Source: JBMOPD01 sp049323615 (lineage in GTDB: Bacteria > Bacillota > Desulfotomaculia > Desulfotomaculales > Desulfocucumaceae). From it: a DNA stretch of 64,000 bases. The stretch's first letter is position 1, and every line of letters begins with the position of its first letter. Location: NCBI GenBank assembly GCA_049323615.1, contig JBMOPD010000079.1, forward strand, positions 62,001-126,000, read 5' to 3'. Below are positions 8,730-17,548 of this stretch, piece by piece. Made by a program: the position numbers and the translations under genes. The notes under the pieces are model-generated. The model was given only the letters and a program-made list of their open reading frames with translations. It did not search any database and was not told the DNA's origin.

Positions 8730-10130
8730 TTAAGATTCGCCGATTTTGTATTTCTTCGCCTTGCGGATTACGGTGGAGTGGTCCACCCCCAGCGCCTGGG
8801 CGGCCTTACGGGTTGATCCGCATATTTTTATGGCCCTGTTGATCAACTGGCGTTCAAGAATACCCCTGGCTTTTTTCAGGTTCATAACCTCGTTTATAAA
8901 AATCTCGCCCTCTGTATGAGCCCTCTCTCCCAGGTAGTCGCGGAATGCCTGATCGTCAATGTTGATCAGATTGCCGCCGGAGGAAACCACCAGCCGTTCG
9001 ATCAGATTTTCCAGTTCCCGCACGTTCCCTGGCCAGGGGTAGTTTTCCAGGGCCTTGATGGCCTCCGGGGACAGCTTCTTTTTCATATCGTATTTCTTAT
9101 TGTATTTCTTTAAAAAAAATTGGGCCAGGGGCATTATGTCCAGCCGCCTCTCCCGCAGGGGCGGGATGTGGATGGGAATTACATTGATCCGATAGTACAG
9201 GTCGGACCGGAAAAGTTTGTTTTTAACCATTTCCTTCAAATCCCTGTTTGTGGCCGTAATAAACCTGGTGTCCAGTCTGATGGGCTGCAGGCCCCCCACC
9301 CGGATGAATGACTGTTCCTGCAGCACCCGTAAAAATTTCACCTGCAGGTTGAGGGGCAATTCGCCGATCTCATCCAGAAACAGTGTGCCGTGCTGGGCCA
9401 GCTCAAGCAGGCCGGCCTTGCCCGACTTGCTGGCGCCGGTAAAGGCCCCCTTTTCGTAACCAAAAAACTCGGACTCCAGAAGGTTTTCGGGGATGGCCCC
9501 GCAGTTTACCGCTATAAAGGGGCCCTCTTTGCGGGAGCTGGCCCGGTGAATCAACTTGGCGATGATCTCCTTGCCCACCCCCGACTCGCCCGAAATCAGC
9601 ACAGTGGAGTCGACCCGGGCGATTTGCAGTACCGTTTCGATAATATGCCTCATCTGGGGGCTCTCAAATATAAATTCTTCCAGGGCCAGAAAACGGGACC
9701 TCAACTGCTGCAGTTCAGAAAAATAGCGGCTGCTGAGGTCCTTTACTTTTTCCATTTCGTGCTCCGTCTGCTGGATTTTTTCCTGCAGGGCCTGTATTTC
9801 CGATATGTCACGGAAAACCGCCACCGCCCCGATCAGTGTTGCCTTGTCGTAAATGGGGGTAATGTTGGCCACGATATCCATATTTAAGGAGTATATATGC
9901 GAACGGTCGTCCACAATCTGCCTGCCCGTCCTGAGTACCTCCAGTATTTTTGAAGCAGGCTCTATGTCGCTGAGTTTCCTCCCCAAAACCCTGGCCACCG
10001 GGACGCCCAGATTTCTTGTGTAGGCGGGATTGGCGTACAGGATGGTGGATGAGATGTCCACCACCAGAACGCCGTCGTGAATGGAATCAAGAATGCTGGT
10101 CAGCCAGCGAATGCGTGAAGAATTGTCCAT
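8730..10130 (-). CDS. Sigma-54-dependent transcriptional activator with PAS domain
   Basis: Enhancer-binding protein that uses ATP to open sigma-54 promoters. A PAS domain occupies about residues 5-115 and a short coiled-coil linker follows. The AAA+ domain carries GESGVGKE (Walker A), the GAFTGA sigma-54 contact loop and LDEIGELPL (Walker B). The C-terminal Fis/TyrR-like helix-turn-helix ends DHSTVIRKAKKYKI. There is no receiver domain, so the signal is probably a ligand or redox state sensed by PAS. GGAAGG five nt before the ATG at 10130 supports this start over the one at 10145. It is divergent from the operon at 10271, which has a -24/-12 promoter, and is its likely activator. Confidence 0.93.
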   Translation of the reverse strand: MDNSSRIRWLTSILDSIHDGVLVVDISSTILYANPAYTRNLGVPVARVLGRKLSDIEPASKILEVLRTGRQIVDDRSHIYSLNMDIVANITPIYDKATLIGAVAVFRDISEIQALQEKIQQTEHEMEKVKDLSSRYFSELQQLRSRFLALEEFIFESPQMRHIIETVLQIARVDSTVLISGESGVGKEIIAKLIHRASSRKEGPFIAVNCGAIPENLLESEFFGYEKGAFTGASKSGKAGLLELAQHGTLFLDEIGELPLNLQVKFLRVLQEQSFIRVGGLQPIRLDTRFITATNRDLKEMVKNKLFRSDLYYRINVIPIHIPPLRERRLDIMPLAQFFLKKYNKKYDMKKKLSPEAIKALENYPWPGNVRELENLIERLVVSSGGNLINIDDQAFRDYLGERAHTEGEIFINEVMNLKKARGILERQLINRAIKICGSTRKAAQALGVDHSTVIRKAKKYKIGES

Positions 10131-10215
10131 AATAACCTTCCTCATGTGGTGTTTTTTTGCACCGTTTAAAAAGTCTGATTCTATCCCGTGGCAGCAAAAT
10201 CCGGCCTCAGTATGC

Positions 10216-10231
10216 TGGCATAAATATTGTA
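10216..10231 (+). promoter_or_regulatory. Sigma-54 (-24/-12) promoter
   Basis: TGGCATAAATATTGTA matches TGGCAC-N5-TTGCA with the required 10 nt between the GG and the GT/GC dinucleotides. It lies 40 nt before the start at 10271, beside a divergent sigma-54 activator gene, which fits that activator controlling this operon. Confidence 0.7.
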
Positions 10232-10270
10232 TAAATATTTTGCAAATTTGCCAATAGGAGGTGTTTAATA

Positions 10271-10756
10271 ATGCCTGAAGGTTCGGACCGCCTGAACAAG
10301 CTGGAGCGGGACTGGAAGACCATGATCCTGATTGCCCACGACTTCTTCCACAACTGGCGGCAGACGCTTTATGAACGTTACGGCGAAGAAGTAATGGAAG
10401 AGCTTACCCTCCGGTTTTGGGAACTGGTGGGTAAAAATACGGCCCTTCAATACACCAGGGGGAAGATCGACCCGCAGGATGTGGAGCGGGTGGCCAGGGG
10501 GGCGGCCCGCAGCAGCGAAATAATGGGGGAGACGGTGAGGGTTCAGCGGGACGGGGAGGCCTGGCTGCTCATACATGACGCCTGCCCGTGGATTGACTCA
10601 TACAGGAGGGCGGGGTTTGCGGGAAGGTGCCGGCCCGGCTGCGACCGCTGGTTTGAGGCTACGGTGCAGGGGCTGTCACCGGACCTGGGGGTGGAAACCC
10701 GGGCCTGCCTTGCCAGTGGGGATAAGCAGTGCATCAGGAGGTTTTATAAAAAATAG
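10271..10756 (+). CDS. Putative L-2-amino-thiazoline-4-carboxylate hydrolase-like protein
   Basis: Small soluble protein (161 aa) with a conserved C-terminal pattern: DACPW, a GRCRPGCDRWF segment and a final SGD..C.RRF. This resembles the ATC-hydrolase-like / 4-vinyl-reductase-like small domain group. The four Cys near the end could bind a metal or be redox active. AGGAGGTG precedes the ATG. First gene of a sigma-54-controlled operon with the flavin reductase 17 bp downstream. The family match comes from motif memory only, and the real substrate is unknown. Confidence 0.5.
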   Translation: MPEGSDRLNKLERDWKTMILIAHDFFHNWRQTLYERYGEEVMEELTLRFWELVGKNTALQYTRGKIDPQDVERVARGAARSSEIMGETVRVQRDGEAWLLIHDACPWIDSYRRAGFAGRCRPGCDRWFEATVQGLSPDLGVETRACLASGDKQCIRRFYKK

Positions 10757-10773
10757 TCAAGGAGGTGCTTAAT

Positions 10774-12732
10774 GTGGGGGAATCCGGCCAAACCCAGCTC
10801 ACCGCCCTGTTTGAAAAGTTTAAGGTGGGCAGGTATGAAATGAAGAACAGGGTCAAGTACGCCGCCTGCTGAGTGTCCAACTACAATACCCGGGACGGGT
10901 ATCTTACCGACCGCGAGATGGAGCGGGTGCGGGTCATAGCGCAGACCGGGGCGGGAATGATCACCAACCAGGGGGCCTATCCCGACCCCAAGGGGGAAGG
11001 CAAGGCCTATTTCCGCCAGCTGGCCCTGTATGATGACAAGTTTTTGCCCAGGTACGAGCAAATAGCGGCCATGTTTAAAGAAAACGGCGCGGTGGCCATT
11101 CAGCAGATCCTGCACACCGGCCGGTACGGGGGAATTGACCTGGGCTACTGCGTGGGCCCCTCGGAGGTGCCCCAGACACTGCCGCACTTCCGCCCTCCCC
11201 GGGAAATGACCAGGGAGGAAATCAAGCAGTGCCTGAAGGAGTTCGCCGAGGCTTCCCGGCGGGCCATCAAGGCCGGCTTTGACGGGGTGGAAGTGACCAG
11301 CTTTATGGGGTACCTGCTGGCCAATTTCAATTCCAGGTTCACCAACCGCCGCACCGATGAATATGGCGGGTCCCTGGAAAACCGGGGCCGCTTCATGAGG
11401 GAAATGATTTACGCCATCAAAGAGGCCGTCGGGGATCACCTGTTAATTGTCCGGCTGAACGGGACCGAACTGATGGACCGCTACGGCGGCAGCACCGAGG
11501 AGGAGTGCCTTGAATTCATGAAAATGGCCGCCGGGTGCGGAGTGGACATGATCAGCTTGTGTGTGGGCTGGCAGGAATCTCCGGAGTCCTCCATAGGCCG
11601 GGACATACCGCCGGGACACTGGAATTACCTGGCTGCCCGGGCCAAAAAGGAGATTCCCGATGTCCCCATAGCCTTTGGCGTCCGGCTGCCCGATGCCGTT
11701 ATGGCCGACAACAGCATTGCCGAGGGCCAGTTTGACGTTTGGGAAGTGTGCCGCCCCTTCCTGGCCGACCCGGAAAGGCTGCACAAAACCGCCGCCGGCC
11801 GTTATGAAGAAATCAAGCCCTGCGTCGGCTGCCTGCTCTGCCTCTCCAGGCTGTTCAGGGATCTGCCTTACCTGTGCACGGTGAACCCGGTGCTGGGCCA
11901 CGAGGTTGAGCCGGAGTACGCCATCCGCCCGGCGGCCTACCAGAAAAACGTAATGGTGATCGGAGGGGGGCCGGCGGGGCTGGAGTGCGCCATCGCCGCT
12001 TCCCAACGGGGACATAAGGTAAGCCTGTTCGAAAAGTCGGACCGCCTGGGAGGGCAGCTGCGCACTTGCGCCAACCATGACCTGGCCAACAAAAGGGACC
12101 TGGAGGACTTGCTCACCTATTACCAGGCGATGGTCAAAAAACACAACATCGAGGTTCATTTGAATACTGAGATCACGGAAAAGTTATTCCAGAAAATGCT
12201 GCACCAGAATGACGTGGTGGTGGTGGCTACCGGCTCGGCCATCGACACGAAGGCCCGGCCCGGCATGGAAAAAGCCGTTACGGCCCACGATGTGATGAAT
12301 GACAGGGTAACCTGCGGCAAAAGGGTGGTCATCATCGGGGGGGGCAAGATCGGCCTCAGCACCGCAGAATACCTGTCCGAAGCCAGCCGGCAGGTGGTCG
12401 TTGTGGAAGAGGAAAAGCGCATCGCCGGCGACGTCATGCCCACCTGGAAATGGCGCCACACCTCCTGGGTGGAGCAGATGAATATCGAGACCGTCACCCA
12501 GGCCGCGGTAAAGGCAGTGGTGGAGGGCGGCGTGATTATAATAAAGGACGGCGCGGAGAGATTGATCGAAGCGGACACCGTCATTGCGGCGGCGCCCAGG
12601 AAAGCCGGCCAGGAACTGCTGCACAGCCTGGAGTTCATGGTGGACGAGATTTACATCATCGGTGACGCGGTGTCTCCAAGGGGCCTCTACCAGGCCATCC
12701 ACGAGGGCTACCGGCTGGGGGCCAGGATATAA
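10774..12732 (+). CDS. Old-yellow-enzyme/dienoyl-CoA-reductase-type flavoprotein, probable selenoprotein (in-frame TGA at 10870-10872)
   Basis: FMN barrel (about residues 1-330) joined to FAD/NAD(P) Rossmann domains (GGGPAG near 392, GGGKIG near 517). A CVGCLLC...C iron-sulfur motif near 349 completes the pattern, as in 2,4-dienoyl-CoA reductase and NADH:flavin oxidoreductases. Plain ORF calling starts after the TGA, at GTG 10873. The same frame continues upstream through the TGA to GTG 10774, 8 nt after AGGAGG, and that upstream part encodes the family N-terminus (LFEKFKVG...MKNRVKYAAC). The TGA is codon 33, aligns with the flavin-proximal Cys26 of Bacillus YqjM, and is followed by a SECIS-like hairpin. 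A nonsense mutation in a dead gene is the alternative, but the rest is intact. Confidence 0.85.
10886..10902 (+). promoter_or_regulatory. Candidate bacterial SECIS hairpin
   Basis: ATACCC and GGGTAT form a perfect 6-bp stem around a GGGAC loop. The loop begins 19 nt after the in-frame TGA and starts with G, within the spacing (about 16-37 nt) and loop rule known for bacterial SECIS elements. It lies inside the coding sequence, as bacterial elements do. Confidence 0.65.
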
Positions 12733-12763
12733 TGATAAAGCTGCCGGGGAAGGAGGGAGGGCG

Positions 12764-13186
12764 GTGGATGCACTGGATTTTCTGCTGGATGTCAATGCCT
12801 GGCGGGAGTTTCCGGAGCGGAACAGGCATGTGTTTGCAAATATAAAGGACGGGGCCAGAATGGGCATCCTTCCCAGGACCGGCCCCGGCGGGGAAGGAAG
12901 TACCCTGCTGGTCTGGACGGTGCGGGAGGGCAAAGTCATTACAGGCAGCCGGCCCTTCAAGGGATTCCGGGAGTCGGGCGCCGACCTGCTGTTCGTGGCC
13001 GAGCCGGCGTCACTGGAAAGAATTTATAAGGAGCTGAAAAACGATCCCCTGGCGGAATTAAAGAAACAGATAAGAACCGGCGGGGTGGTTTTCTTCGTGT
13101 TGAAAACCAGGGAGGAGTTGCTGGACATGGGGTATGAGGAGCTTATCGAGGCTATAGGGATACCCTGGCTGGGCACGTGCCACTAA
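12764..13186 (+). CDS. Conserved hypothetical protein in the sigma-54 flavoreductase operon
   Basis: A 140-aa soluble protein. The GTG start at 12764 follows AGGAGGGAGG; the open frame further upstream overlaps the reductase gene and is a shadow. No family is recognised. No signal peptide or membrane segment is present. The sequence has mixed alpha/beta character with a central LLVWTVREGKVI strand and a Lys/Glu-rich segment, and ends with a lone Cys-His. It is the last gene before a strong terminator and probably works with the reductase upstream. Confidence 0.75.
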   Translation: MDALDFLLDVNAWREFPERNRHVFANIKDGARMGILPRTGPGGEGSTLLVWTVREGKVITGSRPFKGFRESGADLLFVAEPASLERIYKELKNDPLAELKKQIRTGGVVFFVLKTREELLDMGYEELIEAIGIPWLGTCH

Positions 13187-13304
13187 TCTGTCCCGGCAGG
13201 GTGGTAGGGCAATGCCGGAGGACGGGCCGGCGCTGGTGGGATTTTGCCGGGGAATTACCGGGGTTATGATGCGGCTGGTACGCCGTTGCCTTGGGCGCAA
13301 AAGG

Positions 13305-13342
13305 AAAGGCCCCTGCCTGAAGACACTCAGGCAGGGGCCTTT
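13305..13342. terminator. Strong bidirectional terminator
   Basis: A 16-bp perfect inverted repeat (beginning AAAGGCCCCTGCC) with a 6-nt loop lies between the end of the sigma-54 operon (+) and the end of the molybdoenzyme operon (-). Confidence 0.9.
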
Positions 13343-13371
13343 TAAGTTTCTTGGGGGACTGTGGGGCGGGA

Positions 13372-14250
13372 TCAGATGGTCAGCTTCCCCAGCACCGGTG
13401 AATACACCCCAACCAGGAGAAGCAGGTAAAAGACGAAGAAATGCCCGATCAGGTCCGCCAGGGCTATAAGCCCTACCACCACTGTTCCGCCGGAGGCTCC
13501 CAGCAGCAGTGTCAGGACCAGGGTCAGGATAAATCCGATGGCCACCACAAAGCCGTAAAACATCCCGGCGTAGGGGCCCTTGAGCAACAGCCAGAGGGAT
13601 TCCCGGGCGGTGGCGGTGGCGTTTACCATGCTGGCAAGGTAAATGGACACCCCGATCAGGTTGATTATTATGAGCGCTGTCTCCAGTGTTTCCAGGTTGA
13701 TAAAGGTGTTAATGCTGACCCACCCTCCGTGAACCAGGAAGAAAAAGACTGAAGTCCCGCCCAGCAGGGAGTACAGAAGGAAGAGGAAGGGGACCATGGG
13801 TGTATTCCACAGCGGAATGGCCGGTGAATCGTTCATAATAAAGCCATCGGTGATGGCTACCACCACTGCGCTGATCAGGGCCAGAACCCTGAAGAACTCC
13901 CAGGCCGGGCTGCCTGCGGGTAATAACAGATAAATTATGCTGATGGCGGTAAAGGTGCCCATTGCCCAGACCGTCCTGGAAATCCACGAGGCGCGCGGGC
14001 GGGTGGCGGCCCGCCAGAATCTTTCCGGCCGCCCCAGGTGAATCAGCAGGGCGCCGCTCTTCCCGACGTTTTCTATTATGATTCCGGCCAGGGCAATCAG
14101 CGGTGTGTTAAATAATACCGAAAAAATAAAGACACCCGAACCTATTTTGCCGAAAAAGAAGGCCAGGGCAATCCACGTGCTCCAGACGTTTTGCCGCCGG
14201 AACCCCATCACAAACTCTTCGCCTACCATCGGCACGGTCTGGCCTGTCAT
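13372..14250 (-). CDS. NrfD/PsrC-type membrane subunit
   Basis: Quinone-interacting integral membrane subunit of a complex-iron-sulfur molybdoenzyme. It has about eight hydrophobic helices over 292 aa. The LLIHLGRPERFWRA segment near residues 87-100 is typical of the NrfD/PsrC family. It is the last gene of a B-C-type set: catalytic subunit, iron-sulfur subunit (12 bp upstream), membrane subunit. It would link the enzyme to menaquinone in the cytoplasmic membrane. Confidence 0.9.
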   Translation of the reverse strand: MTGQTVPMVGEEFVMGFRRQNVWSTWIALAFFFGKIGSGVFIFSVLFNTPLIALAGIIIENVGKSGALLIHLGRPERFWRAATRPRASWISRTVWAMGTFTAISIIYLLLPAGSPAWEFFRVLALISAVVVAITDGFIMNDSPAIPLWNTPMVPFLFLLYSLLGGTSVFFFLVHGGWVSINTFINLETLETALIIINLIGVSIYLASMVNATATARESLWLLLKGPYAGMFYGFVVAIGFILTLVLTLLLGASGGTVVVGLIALADLIGHFFVFYLLLLVGVYSPVLGKLTI

Positions 14251-14261
14251 ATGAAACCCTC

Positions 14262-14873
14262 CTATTCTAAGTAATATACCGAAGGATCGGTATTTGCCTC
14301 GGACATGGGCTGCATCCCGCCGCGCTGCCGGATCAGCTTGCTGACCTTGCTTTCCGGGTCATGCAGGTCGCCGAACACCCTGGCTTCGGCCGGGCAGGTG
14401 TTGACACAGGAAGGTTCGAGCCCCTGGTCCACCCGTTCGGAGCAAAAGGTGCACTTTACCACCACGCCCTCCTGGAATTTCTTGTATTTAACCTGCTCGA
14501 AGGGGGTCAGGTGGCCCCTGAAATGCCCTTCCTTCAGTTTTCCCTCCGGCATCAGCTCCCTGTTTTTATAGGGGCAGGCCACCACACAGGCCTTGCAGCC
14601 GATACACTTGTCGTAATCAACCAGCACGATGCCGTCTTCCCGCTTGTGGGTGGCCCCGGTGGGACAAACCCTCACGCACGGCGCATTAAGGCAGTGGTTG
14701 CAGAGAACCGGTATAAACTTCTTTTTTACAATGGGATACTGTCCCGCCACCTGTTCCAGGACCTTGGTAAAAAAGATGCCGGGCGGTGTTCCGTGCTCCG
14801 ATTTGCAGGCTACGGTACAGGCGTTGCAGCCCACACAGCGCTTCAGGTCGACCACCATGCCATGTCTTGCCAT
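14262..14873 (-). CDS. Four-cluster iron-sulfur subunit (DmsB/PsrB/NrfC type)
   Basis: Electron-transfer subunit (203 aa) with four Cys motifs: CVGCNACTVAC, CNHCLNAPCVRVC, CIGCKACVVAC and the later CTFCSERV...C set. This is the pattern of polysulfide, thiosulfate or DMSO reductase B subunits. It carries electrons between the molybdopterin subunit upstream and the NrfD-type membrane subunit. No signal peptide is present, as is usual for B subunits. Confidence 0.93.
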   Translation of the reverse strand: MARHGMVVDLKRCVGCNACTVACKSEHGTPPGIFFTKVLEQVAGQYPIVKKKFIPVLCNHCLNAPCVRVCPTGATHKREDGIVLVDYDKCIGCKACVVACPYKNRELMPEGKLKEGHFRGHLTPFEQVKYKKFQEGVVVKCTFCSERVDQGLEPSCVNTCPAEARVFGDLHDPESKVSKLIRQRGGMQPMSEANTDPSVYYLE

Positions 14874-14886
14874 ATGTCTTCACCCC

Positions 14887-17391
14887 CTATATTTTGCCGA
14901 TGCGGACCTTAACGGCCGTTTCCTGGTGGCCTGACACCAGGTCGGTAAATTCCAGGCTGGCCGGAAGCAGCCGGTTGAAGTTGACGTTCATCTTTCTTTC
15001 CACCGGGTGCACGGTCCAGCGGGTAATGGCGTTTGATATGGCGATGACCCGGGGATGGATCTCTTCTATTACCCTGGCCACCCCTTCTACCCGCCCGAAG
15101 GGGGATTCGATACCGATCCGGTCCCCGGTCTTGATGCCCTTTGCCCGGGCTGTCCCGGTATTTATAAGCACGCCCTTGTGAATCGGTATATTGCTCACCA
15201 GTTCGTTGATCCAGGGGATAGTGGTATTCTCACAGTGGTTCAGTACAGCCTCGGCTTTGAAGTTTATGGCGTACAGGTCGTATTCACCGGGTATCCGGTG
15301 CAGGGGGTGATGGTCCCGCCAGACGGGAACGGGAATGTAAGAGGAAGTGTCCCACTCCCTGCCCACGGACCGGAACTGCCGGTCCAGTTCATCGGCCACC
15401 TGCAGAAAATACTCGTGGTAAAGGGAAATGCGCATGCCCCGCCAGGGCATATACATCTCTTCGGGCTTCTGGTGCCGCACGGCGTCGCTGTTCTGCCTGA
15501 ACCATTCCAGGCCCATATCGGGGCCGTAAATACTCCTGGCCATGCGGTCAATGCACTCCAGGGCCGTGTACTTACGGCCTGGCTCCAGGTAATATTCCGG
15601 CTGCAAAAACATGGTGAAGTTCAGCAGGCCGTTGAATTCATCGAGGCATCCGCAGCGCTCCGATATCTCGGTCATAATATCGTGGGCGTCCCTGGTGTCG
15701 TAAAGCGGTTCCACCACCGGCCGGCGCAGGGTGTGCCCCGTGATCACCGGCGGCTCGCAGAGTGTCAGCATGTAGGACTCCAGGTAGCTGTGGTCGGGGA
15801 GTATAATATCAGCCCATTCGGTGGACTCATTGGGCAAAATGTCGATGGCCACGATGAAATCCAGCATCTTGAAGACTTCCAGCACCTTTTCATAGCCGTT
15901 GATGTTCTTCAGGGGGTTGGAGTGGTATATGAGCGCCGCCTCGGGCTTAAAGTCATAACCCCACTGGTCCGGGTGCAATACGTTATGGGCCACCAGGTGT
16001 GCCGGATCCAGCCCGATGGGGAAATACTCCATCATCTGCAGGGTCCGGGGCGGGTAGTTGAAGGGCGCCGGGGGGTGCAGTATATGGGGCTGGGGCTTGA
16101 GCATGCCGTCCGGGCCCGGCTCGATGAGCAGCAGCCGGTGGTCCAGGCCCACACCCAGGTGCCCGCCGGGCACGTCGATATTCCCCACCAGCATGTTCAT
16201 CAGCTTGATGGCCGCGTGATCGTGGGTCCCCTCACAGTGGCCGATGGCTCCCCGGTAAAAGTTTATGGCCGCCGGCCGGTACGGGTACTGTTTCCCTTCG
16301 ATCATGACGGTGCTGCCGATGCGGGCGGCGTCCACGAATTCCCTGGCGATGCGCCGCATGGTCTCGGCCGGGACGTCGCAAATGCGGGACATCCTTTCCG
16401 GCGTGTGGTCCTTCAGGGTGTCCTTGATCACCTGGAAAGCCGGCCTGACCTGGGCGCCGTCCACCGTGTAACGGCCTTCCAGGGCGAAGTCCTTGATGGT
16501 GGGGTCGTCATAAGTTTTGGCCCGGCTGTCCACGCCGTCCCAGATCATGGGTTTTTGGGTTTCCCGGTGGCGAAACAGGCGGCCGTCGGGGGCGATCAGG
16601 TAAGGCCCGTTGGTGTGCTGTTTAATGAATTCGGCATCGTAGCGGTTAAGCTCGTACAGCATGACGTAGACCATGCCCAGGATGAAGGCGCGGTCGGTTC
16701 CCGGCAGTATGGGTATCCACTCGTCGGCCTTGGCGCAGTAGGCGGCCATCCGGGGATCCACGGCCACCAGCTTCATGCCCCGGTTTACCCGGGCGTCGGC
16801 CATGCGCTTGATGGACCCGGCCACATGCAGGTGGGAGGAGAAGCCGTCGCCGCCCCCCATCTGGATCCAGTAGTTGCAGTATTCATAGTCGTTTACCGAG
16901 GCGAAGGCGCCGTCAATGATGCCGTTGATGGGGTGGTAGGCCGCCCCGCAGAACTGGCCGACGGTGGTGAAATAGTGACCGGTGCCGAAGGCCGCCCCCC
17001 AGCCCCACAGGTGAATGCGCTGGAAGTCATTGATGGCCACCAGAAGTTTGCGCGGGTCCTCGTCGCGGATTTTTTTCAGGCGCTTCCCTACGATGTCCAG
17101 GGCTTCATCCCACGACAAGGGCTCCCACCCGGGATCAACACCCGGGCCCCGCTCGGGATTGGTCCGCCTGACCGGTGTTTTGATGCGGTTGGGGTCGTAA
17201 TGGCGCATAATTCCCGAATGTCCCTTGGGGCATAACTTTCCCATATTATTGAGGTTGTTCGGGTCGCCTTCAATTTTTACCACCACTCCGTCCTGAACGC
17301 GCGCCCTGATGCCGCACCCGTGCAGGCACATTTTACAGGCGCTGTTGACCCACCTGTCCCCGCCCTGCGGGGAAGAGGCCGCCCCAGCCAT
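14887..17391 (-). CDS. Molybdopterin oxidoreductase catalytic subunit
   Basis: DMSO-reductase superfamily enzyme (834 aa) with an N-terminal [4Fe-4S] motif (CKMCLHGC, then CPKG about 30 residues on). The bis-MGD domains and the C-terminal molydopterin dinucleotide-binding barrel (starting near INTGTARAKGIKTGD) are present. The first residues contain no twin-arginine signal, unlike exported PsrA/PhsA enzymes, so it may face the cytoplasm or be annotated short. No in-frame TGA is seen. With its B and C subunits it resembles polysulfide/thiosulfate reductases, but the substrate is not readable. The adjacent hydantoinase-like gene may be a clue. Confidence 0.88.
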   Translation of the reverse strand: MAGAASSPQGGDRWVNSACKMCLHGCGIRARVQDGVVVKIEGDPNNLNNMGKLCPKGHSGIMRHYDPNRIKTPVRRTNPERGPGVDPGWEPLSWDEALDIVGKRLKKIRDEDPRKLLVAINDFQRIHLWGWGAAFGTGHYFTTVGQFCGAAYHPINGIIDGAFASVNDYEYCNYWIQMGGGDGFSSHLHVAGSIKRMADARVNRGMKLVAVDPRMAAYCAKADEWIPILPGTDRAFILGMVYVMLYELNRYDAEFIKQHTNGPYLIAPDGRLFRHRETQKPMIWDGVDSRAKTYDDPTIKDFALEGRYTVDGAQVRPAFQVIKDTLKDHTPERMSRICDVPAETMRRIAREFVDAARIGSTVMIEGKQYPYRPAAINFYRGAIGHCEGTHDHAAIKLMNMLVGNIDVPGGHLGVGLDHRLLLIEPGPDGMLKPQPHILHPPAPFNYPPRTLQMMEYFPIGLDPAHLVAHNVLHPDQWGYDFKPEAALIYHSNPLKNINGYEKVLEVFKMLDFIVAIDILPNESTEWADIILPDHSYLESYMLTLCEPPVITGHTLRRPVVEPLYDTRDAHDIMTEISERCGCLDEFNGLLNFTMFLQPEYYLEPGRKYTALECIDRMARSIYGPDMGLEWFRQNSDAVRHQKPEEMYMPWRGMRISLYHEYFLQVADELDRQFRSVGREWDTSSYIPVPVWRDHHPLHRIPGEYDLYAINFKAEAVLNHCENTTIPWINELVSNIPIHKGVLINTGTARAKGIKTGDRIGIESPFGRVEGVARVIEEIHPRVIAISNAITRWTVHPVERKMNVNFNRLLPASLEFTDLVSGHQETAVKVRIGKI

Positions 17392-17476
17392 AGCAATCCC
17401 TCCTCACAAATAACATATGACACTCAATTAAGAATGTTTTGACATTTAACTTCAATAATCAAAATCCACCTGCAAA

Positions 17477-17505
17477 AACTCCAAAAACCGGCGGTTTTTG
17501 GAGTT
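17477..17505 (-). terminator. Intrinsic terminator of the amidohydrolase gene
   Basis: A 13-bp perfect stem (AACTCCAAAAACC / GGTTTTTGGAGTT) with a 3-nt loop. On the - strand it runs into a T stretch just downstream of the amidohydrolase stop and before the molybdoenzyme start. Confidence 0.75.
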
Positions 17506-17548
17506 CAGCAACAATACCGGGAAAATGGGTAAAGGACAGATGGATGCG

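Noticed and set aside
10772..10843. ATG at 10772 as the start of the flavoreductase
   Set aside because: It is in another frame and ends after 24 codons. GTG 10774 gives the family N-terminus.
13212..13469. 85-codon + frame after the sigma-54 operon
   Set aside because: Runs through the 16-bp terminator hairpin and into the antisense of the NrfD gene.
15055..17235. 726-codon open frame on the + strand
   Set aside because: Fully antisense to the molybdopterin oxidoreductase gene, which has clear motifs; shadow frame.
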